A stretch of 64,000 nucleotides of DNA from Methanosarcina vacuolata Z-761. Its GTDB lineage: Archaea > Halobacteriota > Methanosarcinia > Methanosarcinales > Methanosarcinaceae. Both the position numbers and the translations under genes were made by a program. The stretch spans positions 1,426,001 to 1,490,000 of the forward strand of contig NZ_CP009520.1 in assembly GCF_000969905.1 (NCBI RefSeq), read 5' to 3'. The notes under the pieces are model-generated. The model made no database searches. It saw only the letters and a program-made list of their open reading frames with translations, and was not told where the DNA came from. Of this stretch, positions 1-8,872 are shown piece after piece. Numbering within the stretch: position 1 is the stretch's first letter; each line of letters starts with the position of its first letter.

Positions 1-2790
1 GGATTTCGAGAGATGGAAAAGTTATGGCCTGAAGCCTTAGAGTCTGTCGAGAATCCAATTATTATATATAAAATGAGCCTTCCTCTTCTTAAAGGCAAAC
101 TTTGGGAAAAAATATCTGAAAAATATCATGAGAATCTCATTGTAATTATAAATGCGAATGATCTTCGAAAAACGGCTGGAATCCATTTAAGCAAGTCTTT
201 ATCATGGGATCGCACTGCTAAAGATTTAGTGTTTGAGCTGCAAAGATCAGATGCACTTAATTCATTGCGTCAATGTCCTTATCTTGTTGTGTCGTTTGGC
301 ACTGATGGAGCTATCCTTTATCATAGAAGGAAAAAAGGAGAAGATGAAGCCTTCATTGTATTTGATCCATGCCTCCTTGAGGACTCTTTTGCATCAAATA
401 TTGATGGAACCATGATGGGACTCACGTCGATCTTCACTGCAACATTGGCTAAACAACTGATAAAAGAAGGCATCTGTGGGCTCACAGACGGAATCAAGCA
501 GGGACTTGCTAATTCACGCGCACTCCTTGAAATAGGATACAAAATAAATAATAATTCTAGAAAGATTATAATAAATCCCAAAAACTCATCTCCTGTATAC
601 AAATTTCTTATAGAAAGCTTCTTAAAATTAGATATTTATGAAAATAATCTTAGATATCCATCGTTAAATGAGATTTTGAAAGAGAGTACAAAACATAATT
701 ACGCCAGTAGTTCTATCGAACTGCCTACTGATCTTAAAAATGCAGATCCAAAGTTCTGGCGAATTCTTGATAATGAGACTCTCCATATACGACAGCTTGT
801 AGCTAGGGAAATCGTCCTGAAGGGAAATACTAAAGGATTGGAAAATGTACCTATTTGCAGATTTGGTGAGATTGAAACCATTGACCGCGCCGAAATTGAG
901 AGTTACAGCGCAATTAAGGAACTAATAACTGAATTCCTCTCAAACCCAAACCCCAAAAATCCTCTCTGTTTTGCTGTTTTTGGTCCTCCTGGTTCTGGTA
1001 AATCTTTAGGTGTCAAACAAATACTCAAAAGCATTGATCCGAAAGAAGACAGACTCAAAATTATATCATTTAATATCTCCCAATTTGATGATTATCAAGA
1101 TTTAATCAGTGCATTTCACAAGGTACGAGACATAGCTCTTTCAGACAAGATACCATTTGTGTTTTTCGACGAATTTGATTCTGATAAGGACCGACAATCT
1201 CTAGGCTGGCTGAAATACTTTCTGGCTCCTATGCAGGACGGTGAATTCAAAGACGGAGATACAGTACATCCCATTGGAAATGCGATTTTTGTGTTTGCTG
1301 GTGGGACGAGATATACTTTTGAGAACTTCGTCCAAAATACTCATGACAACGGCCAGACTACCAATCTTCCACCATCTGATGATGTGAAGGCTGATAAAAA
1401 CTGTGACCAAAGCGTTGAAAACGAATCTGTGGATAAAGTGTTTAAAGATGCGAAGGGACCCGATTTCGTTAGTAGACTCCGAGGTTTTATAAATGTCATG
1501 GGACCTAATCGTCAGCGCACAAAGTATGATGACGATGATACTTTCATTATTCGAAGGGCGAAAGTGTTGAGAGTATTATTGGAGAAAGATCAAACAGCTG
1601 CCGGTCTTTTTAACTCAAAAAGGGAAATAAGTATTGATGAAGGCGTCCTGAGAGCAATGCTAAACGTGACTAAGTATAAGCATGGTACTCGTTCCATGAC
1701 TGCTCTTATTGAAATGAGTCGTCTGGCGGGTAAAAACAGATTCGATCTCTCTGCGCTTCCAGTAAAGAAACAGCTTGACATGCACGTAGACGCTGATGAA
1801 TTCTTATTTTTGGCGGAAAAAGAACGGTATCAATCTATGCTTATATCTCAGGATCTTCCTAATCCCAAAGAGACTTCCTACCTCAAAAGGGAAAATGAAA
1901 TTGTCGAATCTGTGGCTTCATCTATGGCAACGTTTATTCACGGGAGTTTTGAAGAACTCAAAACTGCTGCTGAAGACATTCCCAATAAACTTTGGGCCAT
2001 CAATAACGGTATCCGAAAAGTAAGAGGTACGAGTCTGTCTATACCAGATATAACCGGAGAAGAGATTGAAACATTTGCTCGTCTTGAATATGAGCGGTTA
2101 CGTCGAATTCGAAGATTTGATGAATTATCAAACGGTAAAGAAAACATGTCTCAGAATAATTCTATTCTGTGGCTGAACGATTTTAATCAACTCAATGAAG
2201 ATGAAAAAGACAAGTATAGACAGCTAGTCTATAAAATTCCTCCTATACTCAAAAAAGCTGGATATGAGATATATCGTTTGAAAAAGGTTGAAGAAATCAC
2301 CGATCCTAAAGTTGTCGAGCGTCTTGCTCGATTTCATCATACCAAATATGTTGAATATAGAGAGAGTAAAGGAGAAACTCCTGACACGAATCCGTCACTG
2401 GTTGAGTTTGATAAATTACCGCCAGATATCCGAGAAGCAAATTTTGATAATATAAGAAAGATTCCTGAGAAATTGAGCTGGATTGACTATAAAATACGAT
2501 ACTTTGAATTGGCTAATGAACAAAAAGAGATGACTCTGACGCCAGAAGAAATCAAAAAATTGGCGATAAGGGAACACGATCGCTGGGTATGGCAAAAGAT
2601 CACGCAGGGATGGGTCTATAAAGAAGGCAAAAAGGATTTTGTCAATAAAACCAGCCCATTTATTGTTCCGTGGAACAAGCTTCCACCTGATATTCGAGAA
2701 AATGATTTTAATTCTGTTCGCCTTATTCCAGAATTGCTCAAAGAGGCTGGATACGAAGCCTACAAGCCTGATTCCGAGAAAAGCGACTGA
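1..2790 (+). CDS. PfkB-like / AAA ATPase / RyR-domain protein (5' end probably outside the window)
   Basis: A large cytosolic multidomain NTPase. The first ATG is at base 13, but the frame is open back to base 1. The N-terminal 175 residues look like only the second half of a PfkB/ribokinase fold (INANDLRK, VVSFGTDGAILY, then an IDGTMMGL stretch where active kinases have GAGD), so the protein probably begins upstream. An AAA-type core follows, with Walker A GPPGSGKS at residues 324-331 and Walker B VFFDEFD near 383-389 (D386, E387). The C-terminus holds two degenerate RyR-like units (about 715-755 and 767-822) and one clear RyR domain from about residue 851 (EHDRWVWQKITQGW). RyR domains in prokaryotes have been linked by comparative genomics to nucleotide-centred signalling or conflict systems. 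No effector domain is visible, so the function is not assigned. Confidence 0.8.
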   Translation, partial: GFREMEKLWPEALESVENPIIIYKMSLPLLKGKLWEKISEKYHENLIVIINANDLRKTAGIHLSKSLSWDRTAKDLVFELQRSDALNSLRQCPYLVVSFGTDGAILYHRRKKGEDEAFIVFDPCLLEDSFASNIDGTMMGLTSIFTATLAKQLIKEGICGLTDGIKQGLANSRALLEIGYKINNNSRKIIINPKNSSPVYKFLIESFLKLDIYENNLRYPSLNEILKESTKHNYASSSIELPTDLKNADPKFWRILDNETLHIRQLVAREIVLKGNTKGLENVPICRFGEIETIDRAEIESYSAIKELITEFLSNPNPKNPLCFAVFGPPGSGKSLGVKQILKSIDPKEDRLKIISFNISQFDDYQDLISAFHKVRDIALSDKIPFVFFDEFDSDKDRQSLGWLKYFLAPMQDGEFKDGDTVHPIGNAIFVFAGGTRYTFENFVQNTHDNGQTTNLPPSDDVKADKNCDQSVENESVDKVFKDAKGPDFVSRLRGFINVMGPNRQRTKYDDDDTFIIRRAKVLRVLLEKDQTAAGLFNSKREISIDEGVLRAMLNVTKYKHGTRSMTALIEMSRLAGKNRFDLSALPVKKQLDMHVDADEFLFLAEKERYQSMLISQDLPNPKETSYLKRENEIVESVASSMATFIHGSFEELKTAAEDIPNKLWAINNGIRKVRGTSLSIPDITGEEIETFARLEYERLRRIRRFDELSNGKENMSQNNSILWLNDFNQLNEDEKDKYRQLVYKIPPILKKAGYEIYRLKKVEEITDPKVVERLARFHHTKYVEYRESKGETPDTNPSLVEFDKLPPDIREANFDNIRKIPEKLSWIDYKIRYFELANEQKEMTLTPEEIKKLAIREHDRWVWQKITQGWVYKEGKKDFVNKTSPFIVPWNKLPPDIRENDFNSVRLIPELLKEAGYEAYKPDSEKSD

Positions 2791-2820
2791 AACATGTTTA
2801 TCTCCCTGGACCTAATATGA

Positions 2821-3044
2821 GAATTCAAAAGTATAATGAACTATATTTATAATACAAAAATATAATTAACGCTTGATATAATGTAAAAATATAATTATAT
2901 TTATATACAATGCAAAAATATAATAACTATGAATATGATACGAAAATATAATAAGATTTAAACATAATACAAATATATAATAAAACATATATACAATACA
3001 AAAGTACAATGAGATATATATACAATACAAAAGTACAATAATAC
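2821..3044. repeat. AT-rich tandem repeat, about 29-bp unit, 7-8 copies
   Basis: Degenerate direct repeats with the core TAYAATACAAAAATATAATA fill the gap between the RyR gene and the GNAT gene and run up to the GNAT start codon. The last two copies are the most alike. The repeat itself must contain the promoter and leader of the downstream gene, since no other sequence is available. Confidence 0.75.
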
Positions 3045-3908
3045 ATGGAAAAAAGTCATATAGAGATAGAAGGGCTAAAAATCCGGAAAATGAGGCGGGA
3101 TGAAGCCGAATTCGTGATCCAGATGGAAGCCGGCGAAGGGTGGATCCCTGGTATCCATGACGGGGAAATTTTTTATGAAACAGATCCTGATGGTTTTTTT
3201 ATTGCAGAGGTTGAAGGAGAACCTGTAGGTTGTGTCTCTGCTGTTGCATATGACGATTACTATGGTTTTCTTGGACTTTATGTGGTTAAACCCGAATTCA
3301 GGAATAAAGGAGTAGGTGTTAAATTAACTGAAAAATGTCTGGAGCGTATGGGCAACAGAAATATTGGGCTTGATGCGGTAGTGGAAAACGAAAAGAAGTA
3401 CCAGAATTTTATGAATTTCAAGTCCTTTTATAGCAACCTTCGCTTTGAGGGAAGAGGTGGAGGCGAAGTTCCGGATGGGCTTGTAAACGTCTCAGACGTG
3501 CCATTTGAAAGCCTGCTTGAGTACGACAGGGAAATGTTTCCGGCTCCAAGAGCTACTTTTCTGGAAAACTGGATTAAACAACCTGATTCTTATGCCTTTG
3601 CAGCCGTTGAAACAGGAAAGCTGAAAGGATACGGCGTTATAAGGAAATGCCAGATCGGATACAAAATAGGCCCTCTTTTTGCCGATGACCCGATAACAGC
3701 GGAGAAAATCTTTCTGGCTCTCAAGGCCTCTATTCCATATGAAGCTGTGTATGTTATAGATGTTCCGGAACCAAATAAAAAAGCACTGGAAATTACCAGA
3801 AAATACGGAATGAATGTAGTATTCACAACTATCCGGATGTACAGCCAGGGAGAACCTGGTATAAACCTTGAAAAAGTTTACGGGAGCACGACTCTGGAAC
3901 TAGGGTGA
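3045..3908 (+). CDS. GNAT family N-acetyltransferase, two-domain
   Basis: An acetyl-CoA-dependent acyltransferase of 287 residues. The N-terminal half is a complete GNAT fold: FFIAEVEGEPVGCVS forms the central strands, and the acetyl-CoA loop is RNKGVGVKL near residues 86-94. The C-terminal half (about residues 145-280) resembles the extra domain of the YitH/HolE type acetyltransferases (Acetyltransf_18) and ends in a strand-rich region. The substrate cannot be read from the sequence. The gene stands alone, following the AT-rich repeat. No clear Shine-Dalgarno precedes ATG 3045, which suggests a leaderless or weakly initiated message. Confidence 0.85.
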   Translation: MEKSHIEIEGLKIRKMRRDEAEFVIQMEAGEGWIPGIHDGEIFYETDPDGFFIAEVEGEPVGCVSAVAYDDYYGFLGLYVVKPEFRNKGVGVKLTEKCLERMGNRNIGLDAVVENEKKYQNFMNFKSFYSNLRFEGRGGGEVPDGLVNVSDVPFESLLEYDREMFPAPRATFLENWIKQPDSYAFAAVETGKLKGYGVIRKCQIGYKIGPLFADDPITAEKIFLALKASIPYEAVYVIDVPEPNKKALEITRKYGMNVVFTTIRMYSQGEPGINLEKVYGSTTLELG

Positions 3909-3956
3909 ATGTTTCTAATGTCAACCTGTGAAAAAAATCAAAATTATTTTCCAGGA

Positions 3957-4020
3957 AACGCACATGAAATTCTTCTAATCACAGGCACAAAGAAATGAAA
4001 GTACCTGAAAGAACTTTCAT
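3957..4020 (+). repeat. Dispersed structured repeat, copy 1 (hairpin element)
   Basis: The 36-bp body starting GCACATGAAATTCTTC is followed by a hairpin, ATGAAAG (3995-4001), a 12-nt loop and CTTTCAT (4014-4020). Related copies lie at 43073-43118 (plus strand) and 49957-50023 (minus strand). This copy sits just after the GNAT gene. It could be a terminator-like or mobile (MITE-like) element. Confidence 0.6.
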
Positions 4021-4224
4021 GCCAAATATCCTTATACCTGAGGATATTATGAAAAGGAATTAAAGTCCATGAGATTTACAAGTTTCTAAAAAAAAGTACT
4101 AAGCATAGCAACTATTTATTGCTATTACCTGGGTAGAAAAAATCAAAACAAAGTCTGATGTATATTCTGTCTGAATATAGAGCGCCTAGTTTTGCCCTAC
4201 GCATTGAATTCTACGCATCGAATT

Positions 4225-4270
4225 ATTAGATAGGAGGGCTACATTCACAGAAGCCCATTTTTTATCTAAT
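4225..4270. terminator. Nested inverted repeat after rpoP, candidate terminator
   Basis: The outer arms ATTAGATA (4225-4232) and TATCTAAT (4263-4270) enclose the inner arms GGGCT (4236-4240) and AGCCC (4252-4256) with an 11-nt loop. On the plus strand a T6 run follows the inner stem. It lies about 40 bp beyond the rpoP stop on the minus strand, so it may end the operon, or it may be an independent structured RNA. Confidence 0.45.
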
Positions 4271-4310
4271 ACTTTCCGTTCTACTCGTCAGCCGGGTTAA
4301 ACCAGCATCC

Positions 4311-4448
4311 TTACTCGGCTTTAATGCGTTTAATGGTTGTAGGACGCTCTTTTACCAGGATTCTGTGTCCGCAGTACGGACACCTTATACCTGTGTACTC
4401 GTAGTCGATTTCCACTTTCTGTTTACATCGAGTGCACTTATAACCCAT
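4311..4448 (-). CDS. rpoP: DNA-directed RNA polymerase subunit P (Rpb12-like)
   Basis: A 45-residue zinc-ribbon protein beginning [15 protein letters not shown]. The metal-binding cysteines form two CxxC pairs, CTRC near residues 5-8 and CPYC at 23-26, followed by [10 protein letters not shown], which is typical of archaeal RpoP/Rpb12. It belongs to the RNA polymerase core assembly platform. It lies 20 bp after the L37Ae gene on the same strand, the usual archaeal arrangement, and is the last gene of the superoperon. It is well below the usual length cut-off for gene finding and is easily missed. Confidence 0.93.
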   Translation of the reverse strand: MGYKCTRCKQKVEIDYEYTGIRCPYCGHRILVKERPTTIKRIKAE

Positions 4449-4468
4449 ACAACCACAACCCTAAGATA

Positions 4469-4765
<297 letters not shown>

Positions 4766-4923
4766 CTAAAATGAAAACGTTTATAAGTGATTGAATTCAG
4801 AACCTGCTGGCCCGCGGGGCAAGTCCCTGAGGCCAGATTGCCAGGTTATATAATCACCTCTTGCACGTATACTTAGACCGTAATACTGCATTTAATATTT
4901 ATATTTAATTAATCCTTGCCTGG

Positions 4924-5715
4924 TCATTCCTTCTTTACCAGTTCTTCCAGATAAAGTTCCCTGATTTCGGCTGCCTTTTCGCATGCCATATCTATTGCTT
5001 CCAGCACCTCAGCCTCTGTGAACGGAACAGGGCCCATTTTTTGCATGCCTGCGATAGACCCATCCAAACTTGAGACCACCGTTAATTTCGTCTCACAAAC
5101 AGCTTCCTCATCCAGTGACGGATCCACCATAAGCTTTGAGCCTATCTTGGCAAGAGTCACACCCACAGGCACCTCTTTCATTGCAAGGGGTACATCCGCA
5201 CCGATTCCCTGCTGCTCGTTAGGGACAATTGTAGTCATAAGGGCTGCAATAGCAGCGAGACAGGCCGCATCAATGACATTTCCGTCATCATTGAGTACAT
5301 GGACATCTATATAGATGATCCAGACGGATTCTCCAATGCTTATGCAAAGCTTCTTTATATCAATTGCGCCTGATTCCCTGATTCCCCTGTCTACAACCCT
5401 TGCCATTTCGATTGCTTCTTCTCTGGGAGGGCCGGGCTCAAACTCTGGGGAAGCAATAGGGTTGAGTTCCAGATTAGTAATAATTACGCCTTCATCGTGA
5501 GAGTCCTGAAAAGGAGTTCCTGGCTGAAGCTTAACTCCTACAAGAATCTGGGTATCTCCCAGGGTTACCTTTGCCGAGCCCTCGGCTTTCGAGATAACAT
5601 TCGTTTCGAGCTTGATATCTCTGAAATCTTTAAATCCGCGCCCATCCTGGCGCTTTCCCTTAATCATAAGGTTGTAAATATAATCCTTCTTAAGTGTAGC
5701 AATAATTTCACTCAT
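4924..5715 (-). CDS. rrp42: Exosome complex component Rrp42
   Basis: The non-catalytic RNase PH-fold subunit that alternates with Rrp41 in the hexameric ring of the archaeal exosome (3'-5' RNA phosphorolysis and tailing). Diagnostic stretches include KGKRQDGRGFKDFRDI and the FEPGPPREEAIEMARVVDRGIRE region. The frame opens at a GTG at 5724, but ATG 5715 is preferred because GAGGTG lies 6 nt before it and the homologous protein begins MSEIIATLKKDYIY. This gives 263 residues, normal for the family. The start overlaps the rrp41 stop by 8 bp, indicating translational coupling of the two ring subunits. Confidence 0.94.
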   Translation of the reverse strand: MSEIIATLKKDYIYNLMIKGKRQDGRGFKDFRDIKLETNVISKAEGSAKVTLGDTQILVGVKLQPGTPFQDSHDEGVIITNLELNPIASPEFEPGPPREEAIEMARVVDRGIRESGAIDIKKLCISIGESVWIIYIDVHVLNDDGNVIDAACLAAIAALMTTIVPNEQQGIGADVPLAMKEVPVGVTLAKIGSKLMVDPSLDEEAVCETKLTVVSSLDGSIAGMQKMGPVPFTEAEVLEAIDMACEKAAEIRELYLEELVKKE

Positions 5716-7231
5716 CGGTTTCACCTCTGCTTCCGGATTCAGATGGGTCTTTTACTACCTTCCAGGGCCCTTTGCATTCTTCTTCAGGCTCTTCTACGGG
5801 CTGTTCGACAGGAGCCCCTTTCCTGGACTTAGCTTTGGACTCAATCTCTGGTTCGGATTCAAAAGTTTCTTCTGAAGCAGCTTCTTCAATCCCGGTTTCT
5901 TCTTCAAGCTGCACTTCTTCTTCAACCTCTGCCTCCTCTTCAAGCTGAGTTTCGGCTTCCTCTTCAGCAAATTCCTCTATCTCGGGCTCGGCTTCGACTT
6001 TTTCTCCGGAAACAGTTTCTTCAAACTCAGCTTCCTCTTCTTCAGCTTCCTCTTCTTCACCTTCTTCTTCTTCAGCTTCCTCTTCTTCACCTTCCTCTTC
6101 TTCACCTTCCTCTTCTTCACCTTCCTCTTCTTCAACTTCCTCTTCTTCAGCTTCCTCTTCTTCAACTTCCTCTTCTTCAACTTCCTCTTCTTCAGCTTCC
6201 TCTTCAGCTTCTTCTTCAGCTTCCTCTTCAGCTTCTTCTTCAGCTTCAATTACTTCTTCTATAGCTTCTCCTTCTATTACTTCAGCCTCGGCATCTTTAA
6301 TGATCTCTTCAAGCTTCTCGCACTCGGGAGCTTCTTCATTAACAGCACAGGCTTCAACGGTTTCTTCGGAGAGCCCCTCTTCAGGTTCCTCAGCTTCCTC
6401 AACAATCTCTTCTACAAATGCTGCTTCGGAAGCATATTCAAGAGAAGGTTCAGTTTCTACAACTTCGAGCTCAGTCTCTTTAGCCTCTTCAGCGGTTTCG
6501 ACTTCAGGTTCTTCAACAGGAGTCTCAAACTTTTTCCTCAGCACTGCCTGCTGAATTTCAAGGATTTCTTTGCAGCCTTTCTTCACAAGCTCGAAGCCTT
6601 TTCGAATTTCATCAGGAGTTAGATTTCCGTCCATCTGAAGCAGGGTAATTTCTCCATCCTGGGTCATTGCAACAGGAAAATCAGCCTCTCCATAATTGTC
6701 CTCTTCTTTATTGAGGTCAAGCACTATCTGCCCGTCAACTTTTCCAAAAGCACAGGAAGTAACCAGGCCTTTCATAGGAATGCCTGCGTCTGCAAGCGCT
6801 ATGCTTGAGGCATTAATTGCTGCTGTCCTTGTCCCTGCATCAGCCTGAAGTACTTCCACAAAAATATCGATTGCAGTTTTCGGGAAAAGCTCTGCCATAA
6901 TCACCGGTTCAAAAGCTTCCCTGGAAACTTTTGAAATTTCAATGCTCCGTCTGCTGGGTCCGGGTCTGGCGCGGTCTTCAGTGGAAAAAGAAGCCATATT
7001 ATATTTATAACGGATAACTGCAGTATCTGCGCGCTGTGAACGACGGGGATGAACTTCTCTTGGGCCAAACACACCTACGAGGACTTTGTTCCTTCCCCAT
7101 TCAAGATAACATGAACCGTCGGCTCGCGAAAGAACGCCGATCTCAATTTTCATGGGCCTTATCTCATCCGCATGCCTCCCGTCAAGGCGCAGCCCATCGT
7201 CATTGATTAATTTTACAGATTTACCACTCAT
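5708..7231 (-). CDS. rrp41: Exosome complex component Rrp41 with a long acidic C-terminal tail
   Basis: The catalytic RNase PH-fold subunit of the archaeal exosome. Residues 1-240 are a standard Rrp41: RLDGRHADEIRPMKIEIG, the RRSIEISKVSREA phosphate/RNA region, and LDLNKEEDNYGEADFPVA carrying the active-site acidic residues (D178, D184). Residues from about 240 to 507 form an added tail made almost only of Glu with Ala, Val or Gly, including a strict EEEE-X repeat at about 340-410; the last 25 residues are mixed (KGAPVEQPVEEPEEECKGPW). Typical archaeal Rrp41 proteins end near residue 245, so the tail doubles the protein. The tail sits on one face of the ring, probably disordered, and may repel RNA or bind basic partners; this is inference. 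Confidence 0.93.
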   Translation of the reverse strand: MSGKSVKLINDDGLRLDGRHADEIRPMKIEIGVLSRADGSCYLEWGRNKVLVGVFGPREVHPRRSQRADTAVIRYKYNMASFSTEDRARPGPSRRSIEISKVSREAFEPVIMAELFPKTAIDIFVEVLQADAGTRTAAINASSIALADAGIPMKGLVTSCAFGKVDGQIVLDLNKEEDNYGEADFPVAMTQDGEITLLQMDGNLTPDEIRKGFELVKKGCKEILEIQQAVLRKKFETPVEEPEVETAEEAKETELEVVETEPSLEYASEAAFVEEIVEEAEEPEEGLSEETVEACAVNEEAPECEKLEEIIKDAEAEVIEGEAIEEVIEAEEEAEEEAEEEAEEEAEEEEVEEEEVEEEEAEEEEVEEEEGEEEEGEEEEGEEEEAEEEEGEEEEAEEEEAEFEETVSGEKVEAEPEIEEFAEEEAETQLEEEAEVEEEVQLEEETGIEEAASEETFESEPEIESKAKSRKGAPVEQPVEEPEEECKGPWKVVKDPSESGSRGETDE

Positions 7232-7305
7232 ACTTTAATCTCCAAAAAACTCCTAACAACTACTTTACAGAAGCTTCCCTAAAATCTCTCATGCTTATCC
7301 AGAAC

Positions 7306-8088
7306 TCAGTTATTTGGATCCAGCAGCACATCGATCTTCCTGTAAATCTCTTCGGAATGATCTTCTTTTGGCAACTTTATCTCTTTCTTAGCGCTTTTAA
7401 AAAACTTGGCGGGCTTTGATTCTTTCTGCTTGCTCCGCTCATTTTTCAAAAAGTTATAGATCCTATCCGTCAATCCGGAACGTTGGGCTTCGGCTTCGAT
7501 CTTCCGGAGAGCCTTACTTAAAAGCTCTACATCGTCATCCTTTCCATCAATCCATATTCTGCCGTTCTGGCCAACGAAAATGCTGCAGTTTGTTTCTTTC
7601 TTCAGCATTGAGATCATGGAACCACCGTGCCCTATCACACGTGGGACTTTCACAGGCTCAACTTCGACGATCTGGCCTGATTTTAGTTTATGAAAGCTTG
7701 AATCTCTAAGGGCAAGCTCAACTTTCATGGAATTGTCTACATCTTTTACTCTAAGGATTATAGAGTCACCTACATCCAGAACTTCATGCATCTCCCGGGA
7801 TTCTATTCTTCTGGGATACTCGGACACATGGAACAGACCGTCATAAGGAGAAGCAATGTCCATTATCCAGTTGGATGGCGTAACCACAATAACGATCCCG
7901 ATCACCACATCATTTGCGGAAGGGATATAAACTCCCGCAAGAGGGATCACTCCAACTTTATCTTCTTTGAGATTTTCAATACCACAAAATAAAGAATAGA
8001 TTTTGTCGTTCTTGACATAAGTCCCGTATCCGGCTTTTTTCGAATTCTCGGATATCAGGTCACCAGGGATCACTATTTTTTTATCCAT
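7306..8088 (-). CDS. rrp4: Exosome complex RNA-binding protein Rrp4
   Basis: A cap subunit of the archaeal exosome that guides RNA into the Rrp41/Rrp42 ring. Of its 260 residues, the N-terminal strand-rich domain (VIPGDLISE) is followed by an S1 domain around 60-130 (VGDSIILRVKDVD) and a KH-type domain around 145-190 with the VIGHGGSMISMLKKET loop. The C-terminal 50 residues are lysine/glutamate-rich. The gene follows SBDS by 11 bp and precedes rrp41 by 74 bp on the same strand, the conserved archaeal exosome order. Confidence 0.95.
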   Translation of the reverse strand: MDKKIVIPGDLISENSKKAGYGTYVKNDKIYSLFCGIENLKEDKVGVIPLAGVYIPSANDVVIGIVIVVTPSNWIMDIASPYDGLFHVSEYPRRIESREMHEVLDVGDSIILRVKDVDNSMKVELALRDSSFHKLKSGQIVEVEPVKVPRVIGHGGSMISMLKKETNCSIFVGQNGRIWIDGKDDDVELLSKALRKIEAEAQRSGLTDRIYNFLKNERSKQKESKPAKFFKSAKKEIKLPKEDHSEEIYRKIDVLLDPNN

Positions 8089-8099
8089 CCAACATCCTC

Positions 8100-8792
8100 T
8101 TATAAAAGTTTAGTTTGAGCCTCTCCCTTCGTAAGATGATTTATAAGAGCGTAAAAATCAGTTTGGACTCCTGCCGGAATTCTTACCACTGCAATCCAGG
8201 AGCCGTCACGCTGCCATTCTTCTTTCGTAATGTTTCCTATCTTAGAAATATCTCCGTATGCTTTGGGAGCATATTCGGGAGGGATTTTCACAGCAACATT
8301 GACCTCTTCAAAGCGTATAGGTATAAGCGGGCGAATGGCTTTCATTGTGATGTTGACCAGCTGATCCACGCTTTTTAAGGGGTCTATATGCACCTTTGCC
8401 TCCTCCATCGCTTTTTCGATCCGTGCGGGAGGATGAGGTGCTTTTGTCTGGGGGTTTATTGCATTCCTGGAAATGGTATAAATAACTTTTTTCTTTTTTT
8501 CCTCAAGCATGCGTTTTCTCTGTTCAGCAGTGAGCTGAAGCTCCCCGCTTTTCAGGATCACGGCAGCAATCTGGAAGGGATCCGTTGTCTCAAAAGCATT
8601 GAGAATATCGGACTCTGCTGCTCGGTCCCCTCGGTTTGCGTCTTCGAAGATAGTTTCAACCGCCAGAATGTCTTCAAGGCTTACGTCTTCTCCTCGCTTA
8701 TAGGCCAGAGCTCCTTCGGGCTCGACCAGGACTTCGAAGTGTTTGCTGCCTCTTTTAAGCCGCGCAGTCACTGCCTCGTCCAGGGACACCAT
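8100..8792 (-). CDS. sbds: Ribosome assembly factor SBDS
   Basis: The archaeal homologue of the Shwachman-Bodian-Diamond protein, which in eukaryotes works with EFL1 to release the anti-association factor eIF6 from 60S subunits. All three SBDS domains are present: N-terminal FYSH-like ([16 protein letters not shown]), helical middle ([21 protein letters not shown]) and C-terminal ferredoxin-like ([19 protein letters not shown]). A TTG at 8798 also fits, but ATG 8792 gives the conserved MVSLDEAV start. Length 230 residues. First gene of the SBDS-rrp4-rrp41-rrp42 run; a TATA-like box lies about 65 bp upstream. Confidence 0.94.
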   Translation of the reverse strand: MVSLDEAVTARLKRGSKHFEVLVEPEGALAYKRGEDVSLEDILAVETIFEDANRGDRAAESDILNAFETTDPFQIAAVILKSGELQLTAEQRKRMLEEKKKKVIYTISRNAINPQTKAPHPPARIEKAMEEAKVHIDPLKSVDQLVNITMKAIRPLIPIRFEEVNVAVKIPPEYAPKAYGDISKIGNITKEEWQRDGSWIAVVRIPAGVQTDFYALINHLTKGEAQTKLL

Positions 8793-8822
8793 TTTCAAAT
8801 ACCTTCTCCAAAATATAATTTT

Positions 8823-8840
8823 GAGAATCCGAAGATTCTC
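8823..8840 (-). terminator. UUCG-capped hairpin between psmA and SBDS
   Basis: On the minus strand, GAGAATC-TTCG-GATTCTC is a perfect 7-bp stem with a UUCG tetraloop. It lies after the psmA stop and near the expected transcription start of the SBDS operon. It may end psmA messages or protect the 5' end of the SBDS message. Confidence 0.4.
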
Positions 8841-8853
8841 TGAGTACTCAATC

Positions 8854-8872
8854 TCAACTATATATAGATTTT
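8854..8872 (-). promoter_or_regulatory. Candidate TATA box for the SBDS-exosome operon
   Basis: On the minus strand AAAATCTATATATAG overlaps the psmA stop region and ends about 65 bp before the SBDS ATG. An A-rich BRE-like stretch precedes the TATATATA core, as in archaeal promoters. Confidence 0.45.

Larger units (their letters stand above)
3909..4310. other. Intergenic region, GNAT to rpoP (convergent)
   Basis: There is no gene in this 400-bp gap between convergent genes. It contains dispersed repeat copy 1, a 6-bp hairpin (ATATCC/GGATAT around 4027-4048) and the nested inverted repeat at 4225-4270. Confidence 0.6.

Noticed and set aside
5977-6249. Lys-rich frame inside rrp41
   Set aside because: It is a shifted-frame reading of the GAA/GAG repeat that encodes the acidic tail; composition is purely repeat-driven.
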